Origin: JAEUSG01 sp964590225
GTDB lineage: Bacteria; Fibrobacterota; OXYB2-FULL-49-7; JAEUSG01
Reading direction: 5' to 3'
NCBI GenBank assembly: GCA_964590225.1
Contig: CAZPWS010000003.1
Location: 62,001-126,000, forward strand
Length of the DNA: 64,000 nucleotides
Positions 45,398-54,018 of this stretch are shown here, piece after piece (the first letter of the stretch is position 1; each line of letters begins with the position of its first letter). Under the pieces are notes generated by a model that was given only the letters and a program-made list of their open reading frames with translations, was not told the origin of the DNA and searched no databases. The translations under genes and the position numbers were made by a program.

Positions 45398-45505
45398 AAT
45401 TCTTCCTTTTTCTTTCTTAAGTGTTTAATCTGGCTTCCTAATCCAAATCATATCGCGGTTTCTTGTTTTTTTCTGCCCTCCTTTTGCTAAATTAAGGTTT
45501 ATGTA

Positions 45506-45532
45506 TTACAAACAGATTACAACAATCTTTCA
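45506..45532 (-). promoter_or_regulatory. Pho-box-like 11-bp direct repeats upstream of the porin-pst operon
   Basis: On the plus strand TTACA at 45506-45510 and 45517-45521 and TTTCA at 45528-45532 start exactly 11 bp apart; read on the coding strand the repeats are TGTAA, TGTAA and TGAAA. This equals the repeat period of the enterobacterial PhoB site (TGTCA repeats). A degenerate fourth copy (ATTCA at 45539) may follow. It lies 109 nt upstream of the porin ATG, with TAATTT as a possible -10 below it. Confidence 0.7.
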
Positions 45533-45623
45533 ACGCTAATTCATCTGGAGTTAGCAAATACATTACATCAGTAATTTAATGAAGCAACAATACAGTGATG
45601 TTTCGGAGGCGTGACGACTATTT

Positions 45624-45782
45624 ATCCCAACTTATTCAATAGGAGGCGCCAACGGCGCCGAACTATTTGAATTAGTTGGGATTACCCCGTTTAGAAAAAT
45701 CACCCATTTGGTACTTGAAGTACTCGGTGTAAAATGATGATTTTTCTAAACGCTTTGCATTAGAAATCTTTCTAATGCAAAG
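45624..45782. repeat. Three consecutive inverted repeats downstream of phoR
   Basis: IR1: ATCCCAACTTATTCAATAG (45624-45642) faces CTATTTGAATTAGTTGGGAT (45663-45682), around a core GGCGCC-AAC-GGCGCC. IR2: CGTTTAGAAAAATCA (45688-45702) faces its perfect complement at 45738-45752, with an inner GTACT-TGA-AGTAC hairpin. IR3: CTTTGCATTAGAAA (45753-45766), two bases, and its perfect complement at 45769-45782. They abut with almost no spacing and end 10 nt from the phoR stop. None has a U-run typical of a terminator, so a structured RNA, recombination site or small palindromic mobile element is possible. Confidence 0.85.
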
Positions 45783-45792
45783 TTTGGGTTTA

Positions 45793-47571
45793 TCAGGTAG
45801 GCAGATTTATTTCAAATGAAGAACCATTATCAATTCCATCTACCACTCGTATGGTTCCGCGAAGAGTATTGACAATATGTTTTACTATGGCCAAACCAAG
45901 ACCTGTGCCACCTGTTTCGCGACTTCTGTGTTTGTCCATTCTAAAAAACCGCTCAAAAACTTTTTCCCTAAACTTGTCAGGAATACCCATGCCAGAGTCG
46001 CTTACAGATAAGATGTAATGGTTATTGTCGTGATATCCGCGTATTAAAATTTGTCCATTAGCGATATTATACTTGATTGCATTTGTAATAAGATTATAAA
46101 GAGCAATGTAAATTAGTTCAGGAACACTTTTTAAAGAGCCGGTACATTCAATTTGGATAGAAATGTTTTTTGCTTTAAGTAGCGGTTCCACTTCTGTAAG
46201 TATTTCTGCGCTAATTTTTTCAGGAAAAGTTTCCACATTTTTTAATGCCACTTTCCCACTCTCCAGATAAGAGAGTTGTAGTAGATCATGTATGAGACTT
46301 TCCAATCGATCGACACTATGATTTATACGCTCCAAAGCTTTCTTTTGCATCTCCGGCTCGGTATCCATATCAAGAGTCTCAACATATCCTTTCAGGATAG
46401 TAAGCGGCGTACGAAGTTCATGGGATGCTGCCTCAACAAATTCAGCCTTTGCCCTGGCAAGTTTCTTTTCTTCTGTTAAATCGACAACTGTTAACAGTGC
46501 AATTTTTTTATCTATTGCTATACCTGACGAAACAGGAGCACACATTACCCGTAATTCGTAATCTTTCTGGCGGTTTTTGTACTGAACCATTTGTTCTATC
46601 GATTTTTGTTCCGACATGCATTGTTCTGCAATATCAGTAAACACCGCATAATGGGCGAAACCTGTTAATGGTATTCGCGGCAAATTATCTGGTGTGAAAG
46701 TTGAGTCAAAAAGCTTGCATGCATTTTCATTGGCAAATAGGACATGCATTTTGGTATCCACCGCTATTATTGCCTCAGATACTGACTTTAGAAGAGCGCC
46801 CACCTCCTGCTTTTGCGAAACTAAATCAGATATCAGAAGTCTCAAACGATCCGATGTGTCATCCATAAAATCATAAAGGCTGTCTGTTTCTAAAGAAAAA
46901 CCATAATACTGATGCGAAGATACCTGTTCAACACCAACAGTCTTTGCCAACTCGCCCAATTCCTGGACAACACGCTGTAACCTATTTGAAAAAAACAGTA
47001 TTACAGCCAACATTGTAGCTAATGCGACAATTAGAATTATAAAGAGGACACTCTTCCAGTTGGCTATGCTCTGCTCAATTTCCGAAAGAGGATGAGCAAG
47101 CCTGATAAAATATCCATCGTTCATGCTTAATCTTGATGCCACATATAACATATCCATGCCGACTGTTTCACTATAACGAATATTATCGGTAAAAGCCTTG
47201 CCATCGGTTAAAGCTCTAATTTCCGGTCGATAAAGATGGTTTTCAACAAATTGCAAAGAGTCAAATGCGATTCTTGAATCGGCGATAACTTTGCCGCTCA
47301 TATCAAGAATAGTTATCCGCTCTTTTATTCTTGAGTCAATCTTTTTTACATATTCATTAAGTTTTGCGCTATTTGCCGGAGCCAAAAGAGTATCGGGAAA
47401 AAGGTCGTTTAGAAGAGAAATCTGGCGAATTTGTTGTTCCTTCAAATCTGCATAATAAAAGCTGCGAAACCCCCGTAGTATTACAAGGTAAACAAGCAAT
47501 ACAATAATAAAGATTACAGCAAAAACCGGAAGGCTTAACTTGTAACGAATGGATTTGAACACATTATTCAT
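45793..47571 (-). CDS. phoR: Phosphate-regulon sensor histidine kinase PhoR
   Basis: 592 residues. Two membrane helices (LPVFAVIFIIVLLVYLVIL near the N-terminus, SVLFIILIVALATMLAVILFF at about 175-195) enclose a periplasmic domain. Then a HAMP-like linker, a PAS-type domain (AIIAVDTKMHVLFANENACKLFD) and the kinase core: phospho-acceptor His in SHELRTPLTILKGYVE (about 384), N box ITNAIKYN, DSGMGIP, and GTGLGLAIVKH. It overlaps phoB by 8 nt. The N-terminal architecture is the longer PhoR/ResE type. It phosphorylates PhoB under phosphate limitation. Confidence 0.93.
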   Translation of the reverse strand: MNNVFKSIRYKLSLPVFAVIFIIVLLVYLVILRGFRSFYYADLKEQQIRQISLLNDLFPDTLLAPANSAKLNEYVKKIDSRIKERITILDMSGKVIADSRIAFDSLQFVENHLYRPEIRALTDGKAFTDNIRYSETVGMDMLYVASRLSMNDGYFIRLAHPLSEIEQSIANWKSVLFIILIVALATMLAVILFFSNRLQRVVQELGELAKTVGVEQVSSHQYYGFSLETDSLYDFMDDTSDRLRLLISDLVSQKQEVGALLKSVSEAIIAVDTKMHVLFANENACKLFDSTFTPDNLPRIPLTGFAHYAVFTDIAEQCMSEQKSIEQMVQYKNRQKDYELRVMCAPVSSGIAIDKKIALLTVVDLTEEKKLARAKAEFVEAASHELRTPLTILKGYVETLDMDTEPEMQKKALERINHSVDRLESLIHDLLQLSYLESGKVALKNVETFPEKISAEILTEVEPLLKAKNISIQIECTGSLKSVPELIYIALYNLITNAIKYNIANGQILIRGYHDNNHYILSVSDSGMGIPDKFREKVFERFFRMDKHRSRETGGTGLGLAIVKHIVNTLRGTIRVVDGIDNGSSFEINLPT

Positions 47572-48265
47572 TGTCTAATGATTCGATGTCGAAAATGTAA
47601 CCATATCCTTTTACTGTACGAATAATTTTTTTAGCCTTGCCCATTTTTTCGCGTATTCTTGTGATATTTACATCTACAACCCTGTCGTCAACCGAAGCGT
47701 CCATGCCCCATACTTTGTCAAGAATTTGTTCTCTACTAATAACGGTATTGCGATTGCGATACAGTAATTCAAGAAGAGCAAATTCCTTTGGCGAAAACTC
47801 AACATATTTCTGCTCTACATACGCCTTATGGTTGGTAAAATTAACGCTAAATCCGTCAACGGTGATAATGTTTTCTCCGCCATAACCCTTGCTCCTTCGT
47901 AATAGCGCTTTTACCCTTGCTGTAAGCTCTTTAACGGAGAAAGGTTTGCATACATAATCGTCTGTACCAAGCTCAAAACCAACAATTCTATCTACCTCAG
48001 TAGTTTTTGCCGTAAGTAAAATTACAGGTGTGTTTTCTGTCCGTTTATTTTCCTTAATGCTTTTTAGCACTTCAAGACCATTCATGCCTGGGAGCATTAG
48101 ATCCAAAACGACGAGATCAATGTTTTCATCCCAAACTGTGGATAGTGCAGTCTCGCCATCTTGGGCTTTGTGGACGGTAAAGCCGGCTCTTTCAAGATGA
48201 AATGAAACGAGTTCAAGGATATCTGTCTCGTCGTCAACAACGAGTACATTGGGTTCTGTTTTCAT
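47564..48265 (-). CDS. phoB: Phosphate-regulon response regulator PhoB/PhoP-like
   Basis: 233 residues. Receiver with acidic pair (VVDDETDIL), phospho-acceptor Asp in VVLDLMLPGMNGLEVL, Thr in VILLTAKTTE and Lys in VCKPFSVKEL. OmpR-type winged helix at the C-terminus (EFSPKEFALLELLYRNRNTVISREQILDKVWG, DVNITRIREKMGKAKKIIRTVKGYGYIF). It binds Pho boxes to switch on phosphate genes. A triple 11-bp repeat lies 25-51 nt upstream of its own ATG, implying autoregulation. No Shine-Dalgarno sequence precedes the ATG, so the mRNA may be leaderless or nearly so. Confidence 0.95.
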   Translation of the reverse strand: MKTEPNVLVVDDETDILELVSFHLERAGFTVHKAQDGETALSTVWDENIDLVVLDLMLPGMNGLEVLKSIKENKRTENTPVILLTAKTTEVDRIVGFELGTDDYVCKPFSVKELTARVKALLRRSKGYGGENIITVDGFSVNFTNHKAYVEQKYVEFSPKEFALLELLYRNRNTVISREQILDKVWGMDASVDDRVVDVNITRIREKMGKAKKIIRTVKGYGYIFDIESLDNE

Positions 48266-48289
48266 ACTGTTTAATCTAATATCAGAAGG

Positions 48290-48316
48290 TTACATGTATG
48301 TTACAAAAACATTACA
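48290..48316 (-). promoter_or_regulatory. Pho-box-like 11-bp direct repeats upstream of phoB
   Basis: Three identical TTACA pentamers on the plus strand (48290-48294, 48301-48305, 48312-48316), exactly 11 bp apart; on the phoB coding strand these read TGTAA three times. The downstream GATATT/TATTAG (48283-48276 region) could be the -10, placing the transcription start at or next to the phoB ATG (48265). Confidence 0.78.
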
Positions 48317-48334
48317 AAAAAACATATAAAACTT

Positions 48335-48365
48335 AAAAGCGCTACCGTTATTGGGCAGCGCTTTT
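48335..48365 (-). terminator. Strong terminator downstream of the 48.4-49.8 kb barrel gene
   Basis: Twelve-base stem: AAAAGCGCTACC (48335-48346) with GGCAGCGCTTTT (48354-48365), one G-T wobble, and a 7-base loop; T-run on the minus strand after the stem. It ends transcription of the outer-membrane gene before the phoB control region. Confidence 0.85.
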
Positions 48366-48381
48366 GTTTGAAAAGAAAAAC

Positions 48382-49770
48382 TTAGTAGTTATAGGTCATT
48401 GTAACTGTGCCACCGTATGGGCCTACTCCAGAGATCAGGTGGACACCGTTCCAGTGGTCGGGGCGGACAGTTAAGTCGATTGTTACCTTACCCATTACAA
48501 AGCCCAATCCAGTTGTCCATTGGAATTGGGCAGATGTCGGAAATCCAGATGCCTCCTGCTCTGTGCCGTTTGCGCCTTTAGAAAAGGTGCTCAGCCAAGA
48601 GTAAGTTTTGAAACCACCAGCTCTTAATACAAGCTGATCGAATTTCCAGAATTTATTTATTGTATGCTCAACACCAACACTTGTTTTTGGCATAAGTGTA
48701 GAGTATGCTGTAACTTCGGGATCTGAGTTTGTTACGCTGTCTGGTGGAGTTGCGGTAATCGCCGTGCGTCCAACAACAACCGATGCGTAAACCTTTGTGT
48801 TTTCTCCAATCGGCATTTCGTCGAGCAAACCCGCGGACAAGCTCATTACAGCATATTTATCGGATTTTTCTTCGGTAGATGTTGTAGTAGCGCCAGTTGT
48901 ATTTACATATTTCCCGATAAAAGCATGTGAAGCGTAGAAGAAGTCAACTCCCGCTGTTATTTTTTGTTTTCCAACTTCCATTTGCGCCTTTGCTGTTGCT
49001 GGTATGTAGAGTCCCGATTCTGTTTCGATTGAGTTAGTGATATCTGGAAGCTTGGTATTATCATAATCGGTTCCAAATGTATGGTTTTCTGCATTAAAAC
49101 CAAGATTTGCAAACCCTGCGGTAGCCTTAATGGCAAGGTTTCCTGCTTTAAGCTCCACGCCACCATTTACGCCCAATGCGCCATATTTAACAAATCTTTC
49201 TGTGTCGTCAGTTCTTCGCTGATTAATTAAATTTGTATTAACAAGATGGTTACTATACGATGAATTAGATGCTTCTCTGTAAAGGTCAAGACCGAGTTTA
49301 GTGTTGTCGCTGAGTTTTAAGCCAAATACCAAATGGGTATTGTTACTTGGAGCTGTGATACCAGTGAAGTTATGTCCGGGGAGGACAGCATTGACCTGAT
49401 CAATAACTCCTCCTCCGAAACCGGTACCAAGTCCGAGAATGTCGCTCATACCACTTGCGCTTACTACGGTTCCTTTGCCGAAAACAAGGCCGGCTGATAG
49501 TTTGTCTGTAAGTGTTTTAACTACAAAAGCCGAACCTGCCATATATGAAGGCGTCGTATTTGTTGGGTCATAGACAACAAATCCCTGTGCAACATCTGGG
49601 GTTGCAGCTGCTTCGGATGGAAAATTGTAAACATCAGAGACATCGTTAATTAAGCTTTTACCATTAATCGAATGGCCGCCTTTCGCCTCTACGCTGCCAG
49701 ATGATTCATAATGGTACTGTGCAAACAGCATGGTAGTTGTAAACAGAATTGCTAAAACACTTTTTTTCAT
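48382..49770 (-). CDS. Outer-membrane beta-barrel protein of unknown transport role
   Basis: 462 residues from the ATG at 49770, chosen because GGAGGAAGAG lies directly upstream. An in-frame ATG at 49782 has no such site. Signal peptide (KSVLAILFTTTMLFAQYH), then alternating amphipathic strands rich in Gly, Thr and Asn, ending in VTMTYNY, a C-terminal aromatic of outer-membrane barrels. LVFGLKLSDNTKLGLDLYRE and GAAATPDVAQGFVVYDP-like stretches faintly recall FadL/OmpP1-type barrels, but the match is not firm. Own terminator downstream (48335-48365). Transcribed divergently from the AmpG-like gene. Confidence 0.7.
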   Translation of the reverse strand: MKKSVLAILFTTTMLFAQYHYESSGSVEAKGGHSINGKSLINDVSDVYNFPSEAAATPDVAQGFVVYDPTNTTPSYMAGSAFVVKTLTDKLSAGLVFGKGTVVSASGMSDILGLGTGFGGGVIDQVNAVLPGHNFTGITAPSNNTHLVFGLKLSDNTKLGLDLYREASNSSYSNHLVNTNLINQRRTDDTERFVKYGALGVNGGVELKAGNLAIKATAGFANLGFNAENHTFGTDYDNTKLPDITNSIETESGLYIPATAKAQMEVGKQKITAGVDFFYASHAFIGKYVNTTGATTTSTEEKSDKYAVMSLSAGLLDEMPIGENTKVYASVVVGRTAITATPPDSVTNSDPEVTAYSTLMPKTSVGVEHTINKFWKFDQLVLRAGGFKTYSWLSTFSKGANGTEQEASGFPTSAQFQWTTGLGFVMGKVTIDLTVRPDHWNGVHLISGVGPYGGTVTMTYNY

Positions 49771-49855
49771 CTCTTCCTCCAAAAGGTTAAAGTTAACAAA
49801 CTTAATTTAAAGATAATTCTTTTATTTAACACATATAAATATTTATCTACGCTTC

Positions 49856-51109
49856 ATGCCAAACAGAAACCCCTGGTTTTTTATTCCACCGCTCTTTTTT
49901 GCCGAAGGGCTGGTTTATGTAATTGTAAACAGTCTCTCAGTTGTACTGTATAAAAGGCTTGGTGTGTCCAATGAGGCCATTGGCATTACGAGTTTGATAT
50001 ATCTGCCGTGGATATTGAAGATGCTTTGGGCCCCGTTGCTTGACAGAACTGGCACCAAAAGAAGATGGGTGTTGATAACACAAGTTATGATTGCGCTCTC
50101 TTTGGCTCTATCTGCTCTTTCGCTCTACTCAAGCCATTTTCTTTTACTCTCACTCATCTTATTTATTTTAGCAGCTTTTTTATCGGCCACTCACGATATA
50201 GCTGCCGATGGCTTTTATATGTTTGCGCTAAATGAGGAGCAGCAATCCTTTTTTGTAGGCATCCGAAGTCTCTTTTACAGGCTTTCGATGGTTTTTGGAA
50301 GTGGAGCGCTCGTTTATTTGGCTGGTAGGCTTGAGGGGGTAAGTGGCAGCGTTGTTACTGCATGGGCGTCGGTTTTATTTGTATGTGCTGCTATTTATCT
50401 TGTTTTTGCTGTTTACCATGGTTTAATGCTGCCCCGACCTGTATCAGACGCGCCTGTTATGCGAAGCGATAGTAGGGAAGGGAGCCGATATTTCACAGAG
50501 GTATTTAGAGCTTATTTCTCGCAAAAGGGGGTATTGCCGCTAATTGCTTTTGTGGTTTTTTATCGGTTTGGCGAGGCGCTGCTATTAAAAATGGTTGCGC
50601 CGTTTCTGTTGGATAGCCCTTCTGTGGGGGGCTTGTCTCTTGCTACACAGGAGGTGGGGTTGGTGTATGGAACTGTGGGGCTTGTATGTCTAATGGGGGG
50701 GGGGATAATTGGCGGCTTGGGGATAGCAAAGTTTGGTTTAAAAAAAACGATTTTTCCGTATGCTCTTTCTATGAATCTTCCTTCGCTTGTGTATGTTTAT
50801 ATGGCTATTTTTAAGCCTTCTTTACCGCTAATATCTGTAATGATTGCAGTAGAACAATTCTGTTATGGCATTGGTATGACGGCACTTACAGTTGTGCTAA
50901 TAGCCTCTTCAAAGGGAACTTATAAAACCTCGAATTTTGCCATTTCAACCGGCATAATGGCTGTTGGAATGATGGTTCCGGGGCTGGTGTCGGGGTGGCT
51001 TCAGGGGCTTATGGGGTATTCACACTTTTTTTTCGTTGCCGTTCTTTTTTCAGTTCCTGGCATGGTACTTATTCGGTTTCTGCCCAAATCGCTTTTTGGT
51101 AACGATTAA
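49856..51109 (+). CDS. MFS transporter, AmpG-like
   Basis: 417 residues, about 12 membrane helices. The stretch SLIYLPWILKMLWAPLLDRTGTKRRWV and the following FLSATHDIAADGFYMFAL are characteristic of the AmpG/PAT (peptidoglycan fragment and acyl-CoA) branch of the major facilitator superfamily. AmpG imports anhydro-muropeptides for cell-wall recycling. Other PAT-type substrates remain possible. Short cytoplasmic N-terminus, no leader. Contains a G10 run at 50695-50704 within a membrane helix (LMGGGIIGG). Confidence 0.82.
   Translation: MPNRNPWFFIPPLFFAEGLVYVIVNSLSVVLYKRLGVSNEAIGITSLIYLPWILKMLWAPLLDRTGTKRRWVLITQVMIALSLALSALSLYSSHFLLLSLILFILAAFLSATHDIAADGFYMFALNEEQQSFFVGIRSLFYRLSMVFGSGALVYLAGRLEGVSGSVVTAWASVLFVCAAIYLVFAVYHGLMLPRPVSDAPVMRSDSREGSRYFTEVFRAYFSQKGVLPLIAFVVFYRFGEALLLKMVAPFLLDSPSVGGLSLATQEVGLVYGTVGLVCLMGGGIIGGLGIAKFGLKKTIFPYALSMNLPSLVYVYMAIFKPSLPLISVMIAVEQFCYGIGMTALTVVLIASSKGTYKTSNFAISTGIMAVGMMVPGLVSGWLQGLMGYSHFFFVAVLFSVPGMVLIRFLPKSLFGND
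50695..50704 (+). repeat. G10 homopolymer inside the AmpG-like gene
   Basis: Ten consecutive G (the last base of an ATG codon plus three GGG codons) near residue 280. It is the longest homopolymer of G or C I see in the window. Slippage would truncate the transporter at about two thirds of its length. Confidence 0.95.
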
Positions 51110-51130
51110 AATTGTTATCTTCACTTGATT

Positions 51131-52162
51131 ATGCCTTTCAGAATTTTGGACATAACGGATTTTGATTATTCCCTGCCGGAAGAACTTATTGCGCAGTTTC
51201 CGGCGGAGCCGAGAGATTCTGCTCGCCTCTGTGTATGGAATCAGGGCAAAATAGAACACCGAGTTTTTAGCGATATAGTTGGTTATTTTCGCGAAGGTGA
51301 TTGTCTTGTAGTCAATAATACAGAGGTTATTCCGGCTCGTTTAATCGGCTCTCGAGAGAGTGGCGGTAAAGTTGAGGTTTTTTTGCTTGAAGAGGGTGAA
51401 AATAATGAGTGGATAGCCATAGGTAAACCAGGCAGGGCACTGCGAAAGGGAGAGAAAATATTCTTTAATCCTCCTATTCGCGCTGAGGTTGTTGCTGTGC
51501 CCGGTGATGATGCTACGAGGATTATCCGTTTTTCGCATCCCGCTAAAGAACTATTTGAAATAGGAAAGATTCCCCTGCCTCCCTACATTAAACGGGATGC
51601 TAATGAATCGGATACAATGCGCTATCAAACAGTTTTTGCGAAATCGAAAGGGGCTGTTGCCGCTCCTACAGCCGGACTTCATTTTACAGATACTCTTTTG
51701 ACGGAGCTAAAGAAAAAGGGTGTTTCCATAGTTGAAATTACTTTGCATGTTGGGCTTGGAACATTTAAACCCGTTACCCATATAGATGCCAAAACACATA
51801 AAGTTGACAAAGAATCGTATTGTATAAGTGATGAGGCGGTCGCTGTAATTAATAAAGTAAGGAGGGATGGCGGAAAAATTTTTGCTTCAGGTACAACTGT
51901 CGCTAAGGCTCTTGAAACGGTAGCAGAACGGGGGATGCCTTTAATCTCGGTGGCTGGAAAATCGGGTTTGTATATATATCCTCCTTATAAGTTTAAGGTT
52001 GTTGATGCCTTAATAACAAACTTTCATGTACCGCGATCAACACTTATGCTTCTTGTTTCTGCATTTATTGGAAGAGAGAATATTTTAAACCTTTATACAG
52101 AAGCTGTTAACCGCCAGTACCGCTTTTTAAGCTACGGTGATGCGACATTATTAATACCCTAA
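51131..52162 (+). CDS. queA: S-adenosylmethionine:tRNA ribosyltransferase-isomerase QueA
   Basis: 343 residues from the ATG at 51131. A TTG at 51125 is in frame but less likely. Starts PFRILDITDFDYSLPEELIAQFPAEPRDSARL. Further family features are VVNNTEVIPARLIG, VAAPTAGLHFTDTLL, ITLHVGLGTFKPV, and the C-terminal VDALITNFHVPRSTLMLLVSAFIG. It makes epoxyqueuosine on tRNA wobble G, a step of queuosine synthesis. No other que genes are in the window. Confidence 0.97.
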   Translation: MPFRILDITDFDYSLPEELIAQFPAEPRDSARLCVWNQGKIEHRVFSDIVGYFREGDCLVVNNTEVIPARLIGSRESGGKVEVFLLEEGENNEWIAIGKPGRALRKGEKIFFNPPIRAEVVAVPGDDATRIIRFSHPAKELFEIGKIPLPPYIKRDANESDTMRYQTVFAKSKGAVAAPTAGLHFTDTLLTELKKKGVSIVEITLHVGLGTFKPVTHIDAKTHKVDKESYCISDEAVAVINKVRRDGGKIFASGTTVAKALETVAERGMPLISVAGKSGLYIYPPYKFKVVDALITNFHVPRSTLMLLVSAFIGRENILNLYTEAVNRQYRFLSYGDATLLIP

Positions 52163-52164
52163 AA

Positions 52165-54015
52165 ATGACAAAAGAGAAAACACTAAACGATTATCTTCAT
52201 TCGCTGCCCAAACCGCTATTGGCGTCTATCACGGACGAAAAAGAGGGCAATGGCATTGTATCTGTTTCGCAGGTTATTTCTAAGGCGCATGCCATGCTCA
52301 CAGAACCTGCACGCATTCTTTCTATTTACGACGCGCTTTCAGAAGTGTCGAGAACCATTTTTCGCTTTCTTATTTATCAGGGTGGTGCAGGGGCCGATCC
52401 GCTGCGCATTGCGTCTGCGACAGGATTGGCTAGTGCTAAAGAAATTGAGGGTGAGATTGAAGGGCTTCAGAGCAGATTGTTGATTTGTGCCATAAAGTCA
52501 ACGCCATGCCGTTACTTTGTTTTTAGAGAGGTGCGGACAGTTCTGTTGCCATTGCTTTTGAATAGATGGGGCTCCACGCTTAAATGTAGGGAGGTTAAAT
52601 CGCTTGAGGCGGGAAACGGGGATGGCTTTCTCTTTTACAGAGATTTTATGGTTTTTCTGTCTAAACTTTACAGTCTGGGACTTAGGAAAACAAGAGGCGG
52701 CTCCTTTAATCGAAAGCAGCTTGGCGAGTGGCTCGGGCTTTTTGGACGAAATGATAATAGCGCTCCGGAGGAAGGGATGCCGGAACGAATGAAGCTAATG
52801 TTACGGGTAGCCACTGAAATGGAGCTTGTCTTTGAGAGCGATTCGGAACTCGCGCTTTCGGAAGAAGGTTTGGAGTATCTCGATAAAAGTTCACAGGAAC
52901 AGGCAACCCTTCTTTATTCAAAGATTGTGGAAATGTATAACAGCGATAAAATTTTTATTCTGTTGCAAACCTGTTTACAGCTCTCCGCAGTTTACTTTAC
53001 TAAAGATGATTTGCAAAAGTTTATTGCAGATAATGGAGAGTTTTTAAAGTTAATGCAAACGGTTGGTTTTATTGATGACGGATGCAGAGTAACAACTGTG
53101 GGAAAGGCCCTTTACGAAAAACAGCCACTAATGCCTGATTATGCTGAATCGTTGACAGTTTTGCCAAATTTTGAGGTGATAGCTCCCCGCATTCTCCGTC
53201 CTTCAATTATGAAAAGTCTTTTTGTCTGCTGCGAGGAAATAAGCAGCGATTCATTTATCACTTTCAAACTAACGAAGGAATCGCTTTATTCAGGTTATGA
53301 GATGGGGGTGGAGCCCCATGTGTTCATTGAGACCCTTGAAAAAGCCACAAAGGGTGCATTGCCGCAGAATATTAAATTTTCCATTCTTGAGTGGTCTGCT
53401 TCGTGGGGTGCTGTTTCGTTCGAAATGCGATTTATTCTAAGGGTAAAAAAAGAGGATATTTACAGGAAAATCAGAGAGTTTCTCACAAGCAGCAATTATT
53501 CTTTTGAGGATATGCCTAACTTTGGCTTTTCGATTTGTGCGTCCGACTACAAGGAACTTTTCGATGTGCTTGTAAAGCTTGGATATAATCCTAAACCGTA
53601 TTCGGGGCTACCTGAGGGGGCAAAGGGCAGAAGCCGGCTACTGCCTTTCGCGTCGGGTAGGAATAAAACAAGGAAGCGCCGTGCGCCAGATTTTAACGAT
53701 TCGCCGGATGAGGAGTTTTTGTTACCTTCAACAAGTGATAGGTTGTTTAGCACTACTCGCACGGCAGGAAGTGGAAAGTATGGCGGAAGAATGGAGAATC
53801 TTCCATTTAATGAGCTTGTTCATATCGTGAACTATGCTATTCTTATGGAGTTTGGAATAGATTTGGCATTTAAAAGTGGTAGTGAAATCCGCCTTTTGCC
53901 ACGAGAGTTGCGCCTGTATTTATCGGCTCCAAAGGTTGTCGGTCTTTGTCCGCATTCCGGAAAAAACATTGAAGTGGCCATTGAAGATATCCATTCAATA
54001 AGGGTTAGGGAGTAA
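52165..54015 (+). CDS. Helicase_C_3/XPB-N-like domain protein of unknown function
   Basis: 616 residues, starting 2 nt after queA. The middle (about 325-430) carries the pattern of the XPB/Ssl2 N-terminal-like domain: LTVLPNFEVIAPRILRPSIMKSL, then FKLTKESLYSGYEMGVEPHVFIETLEKA and PQNIKFSILEW. The front half (SRTIFRFLIYQGG..LRIASATGLASAKEIEGEIEGL) looks like winged-helix repeats, and the C-terminus (LPFNELVHIVNYAILMEFGIDLAF) resembles a WYL/SH3-like cap. There is no Walker A or helicase motor in the protein, so it is a stand-alone form of domains usually fused to or paired with an XPB-type helicase. A DNA-repair or transcription role is only inferred. Confidence 0.6.
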   Translation: MTKEKTLNDYLHSLPKPLLASITDEKEGNGIVSVSQVISKAHAMLTEPARILSIYDALSEVSRTIFRFLIYQGGAGADPLRIASATGLASAKEIEGEIEGLQSRLLICAIKSTPCRYFVFREVRTVLLPLLLNRWGSTLKCREVKSLEAGNGDGFLFYRDFMVFLSKLYSLGLRKTRGGSFNRKQLGEWLGLFGRNDNSAPEEGMPERMKLMLRVATEMELVFESDSELALSEEGLEYLDKSSQEQATLLYSKIVEMYNSDKIFILLQTCLQLSAVYFTKDDLQKFIADNGEFLKLMQTVGFIDDGCRVTTVGKALYEKQPLMPDYAESLTVLPNFEVIAPRILRPSIMKSLFVCCEEISSDSFITFKLTKESLYSGYEMGVEPHVFIETLEKATKGALPQNIKFSILEWSASWGAVSFEMRFILRVKKEDIYRKIREFLTSSNYSFEDMPNFGFSICASDYKELFDVLVKLGYNPKPYSGLPEGAKGRSRLLPFASGRNKTRKRRAPDFNDSPDEEFLLPSTSDRLFSTTRTAGSGKYGGRMENLPFNELVHIVNYAILMEFGIDLAFKSGSEIRLLPRELRLYLSAPKVVGLCPHSGKNIEVAIEDIHSIRVRE

Positions 54016-54018
54016 GCT

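Larger units (their letters stand above)
45398..45792. other. 395-nt intergenic region between phoR and the porin gene
   Basis: No coding frame of any length is convincing here. The half next to the porin gene holds a Pho-box-like repeat (separate entry) and leader sequence with AAGAAAGAAAAAGGAAG just before the porin ATG. The half next to phoR is filled by three adjacent inverted repeats (separate entry). ATTAC-ATCA-GTAAT at 45562-45575 is a further small palindrome. Confidence 0.9.

Noticed and set aside
45398..45792. Small protein gene in the phoR-porin gap
   Set aside because: No frame with start, ribosome site and protein-like composition; inverted repeats dominate the sequence.
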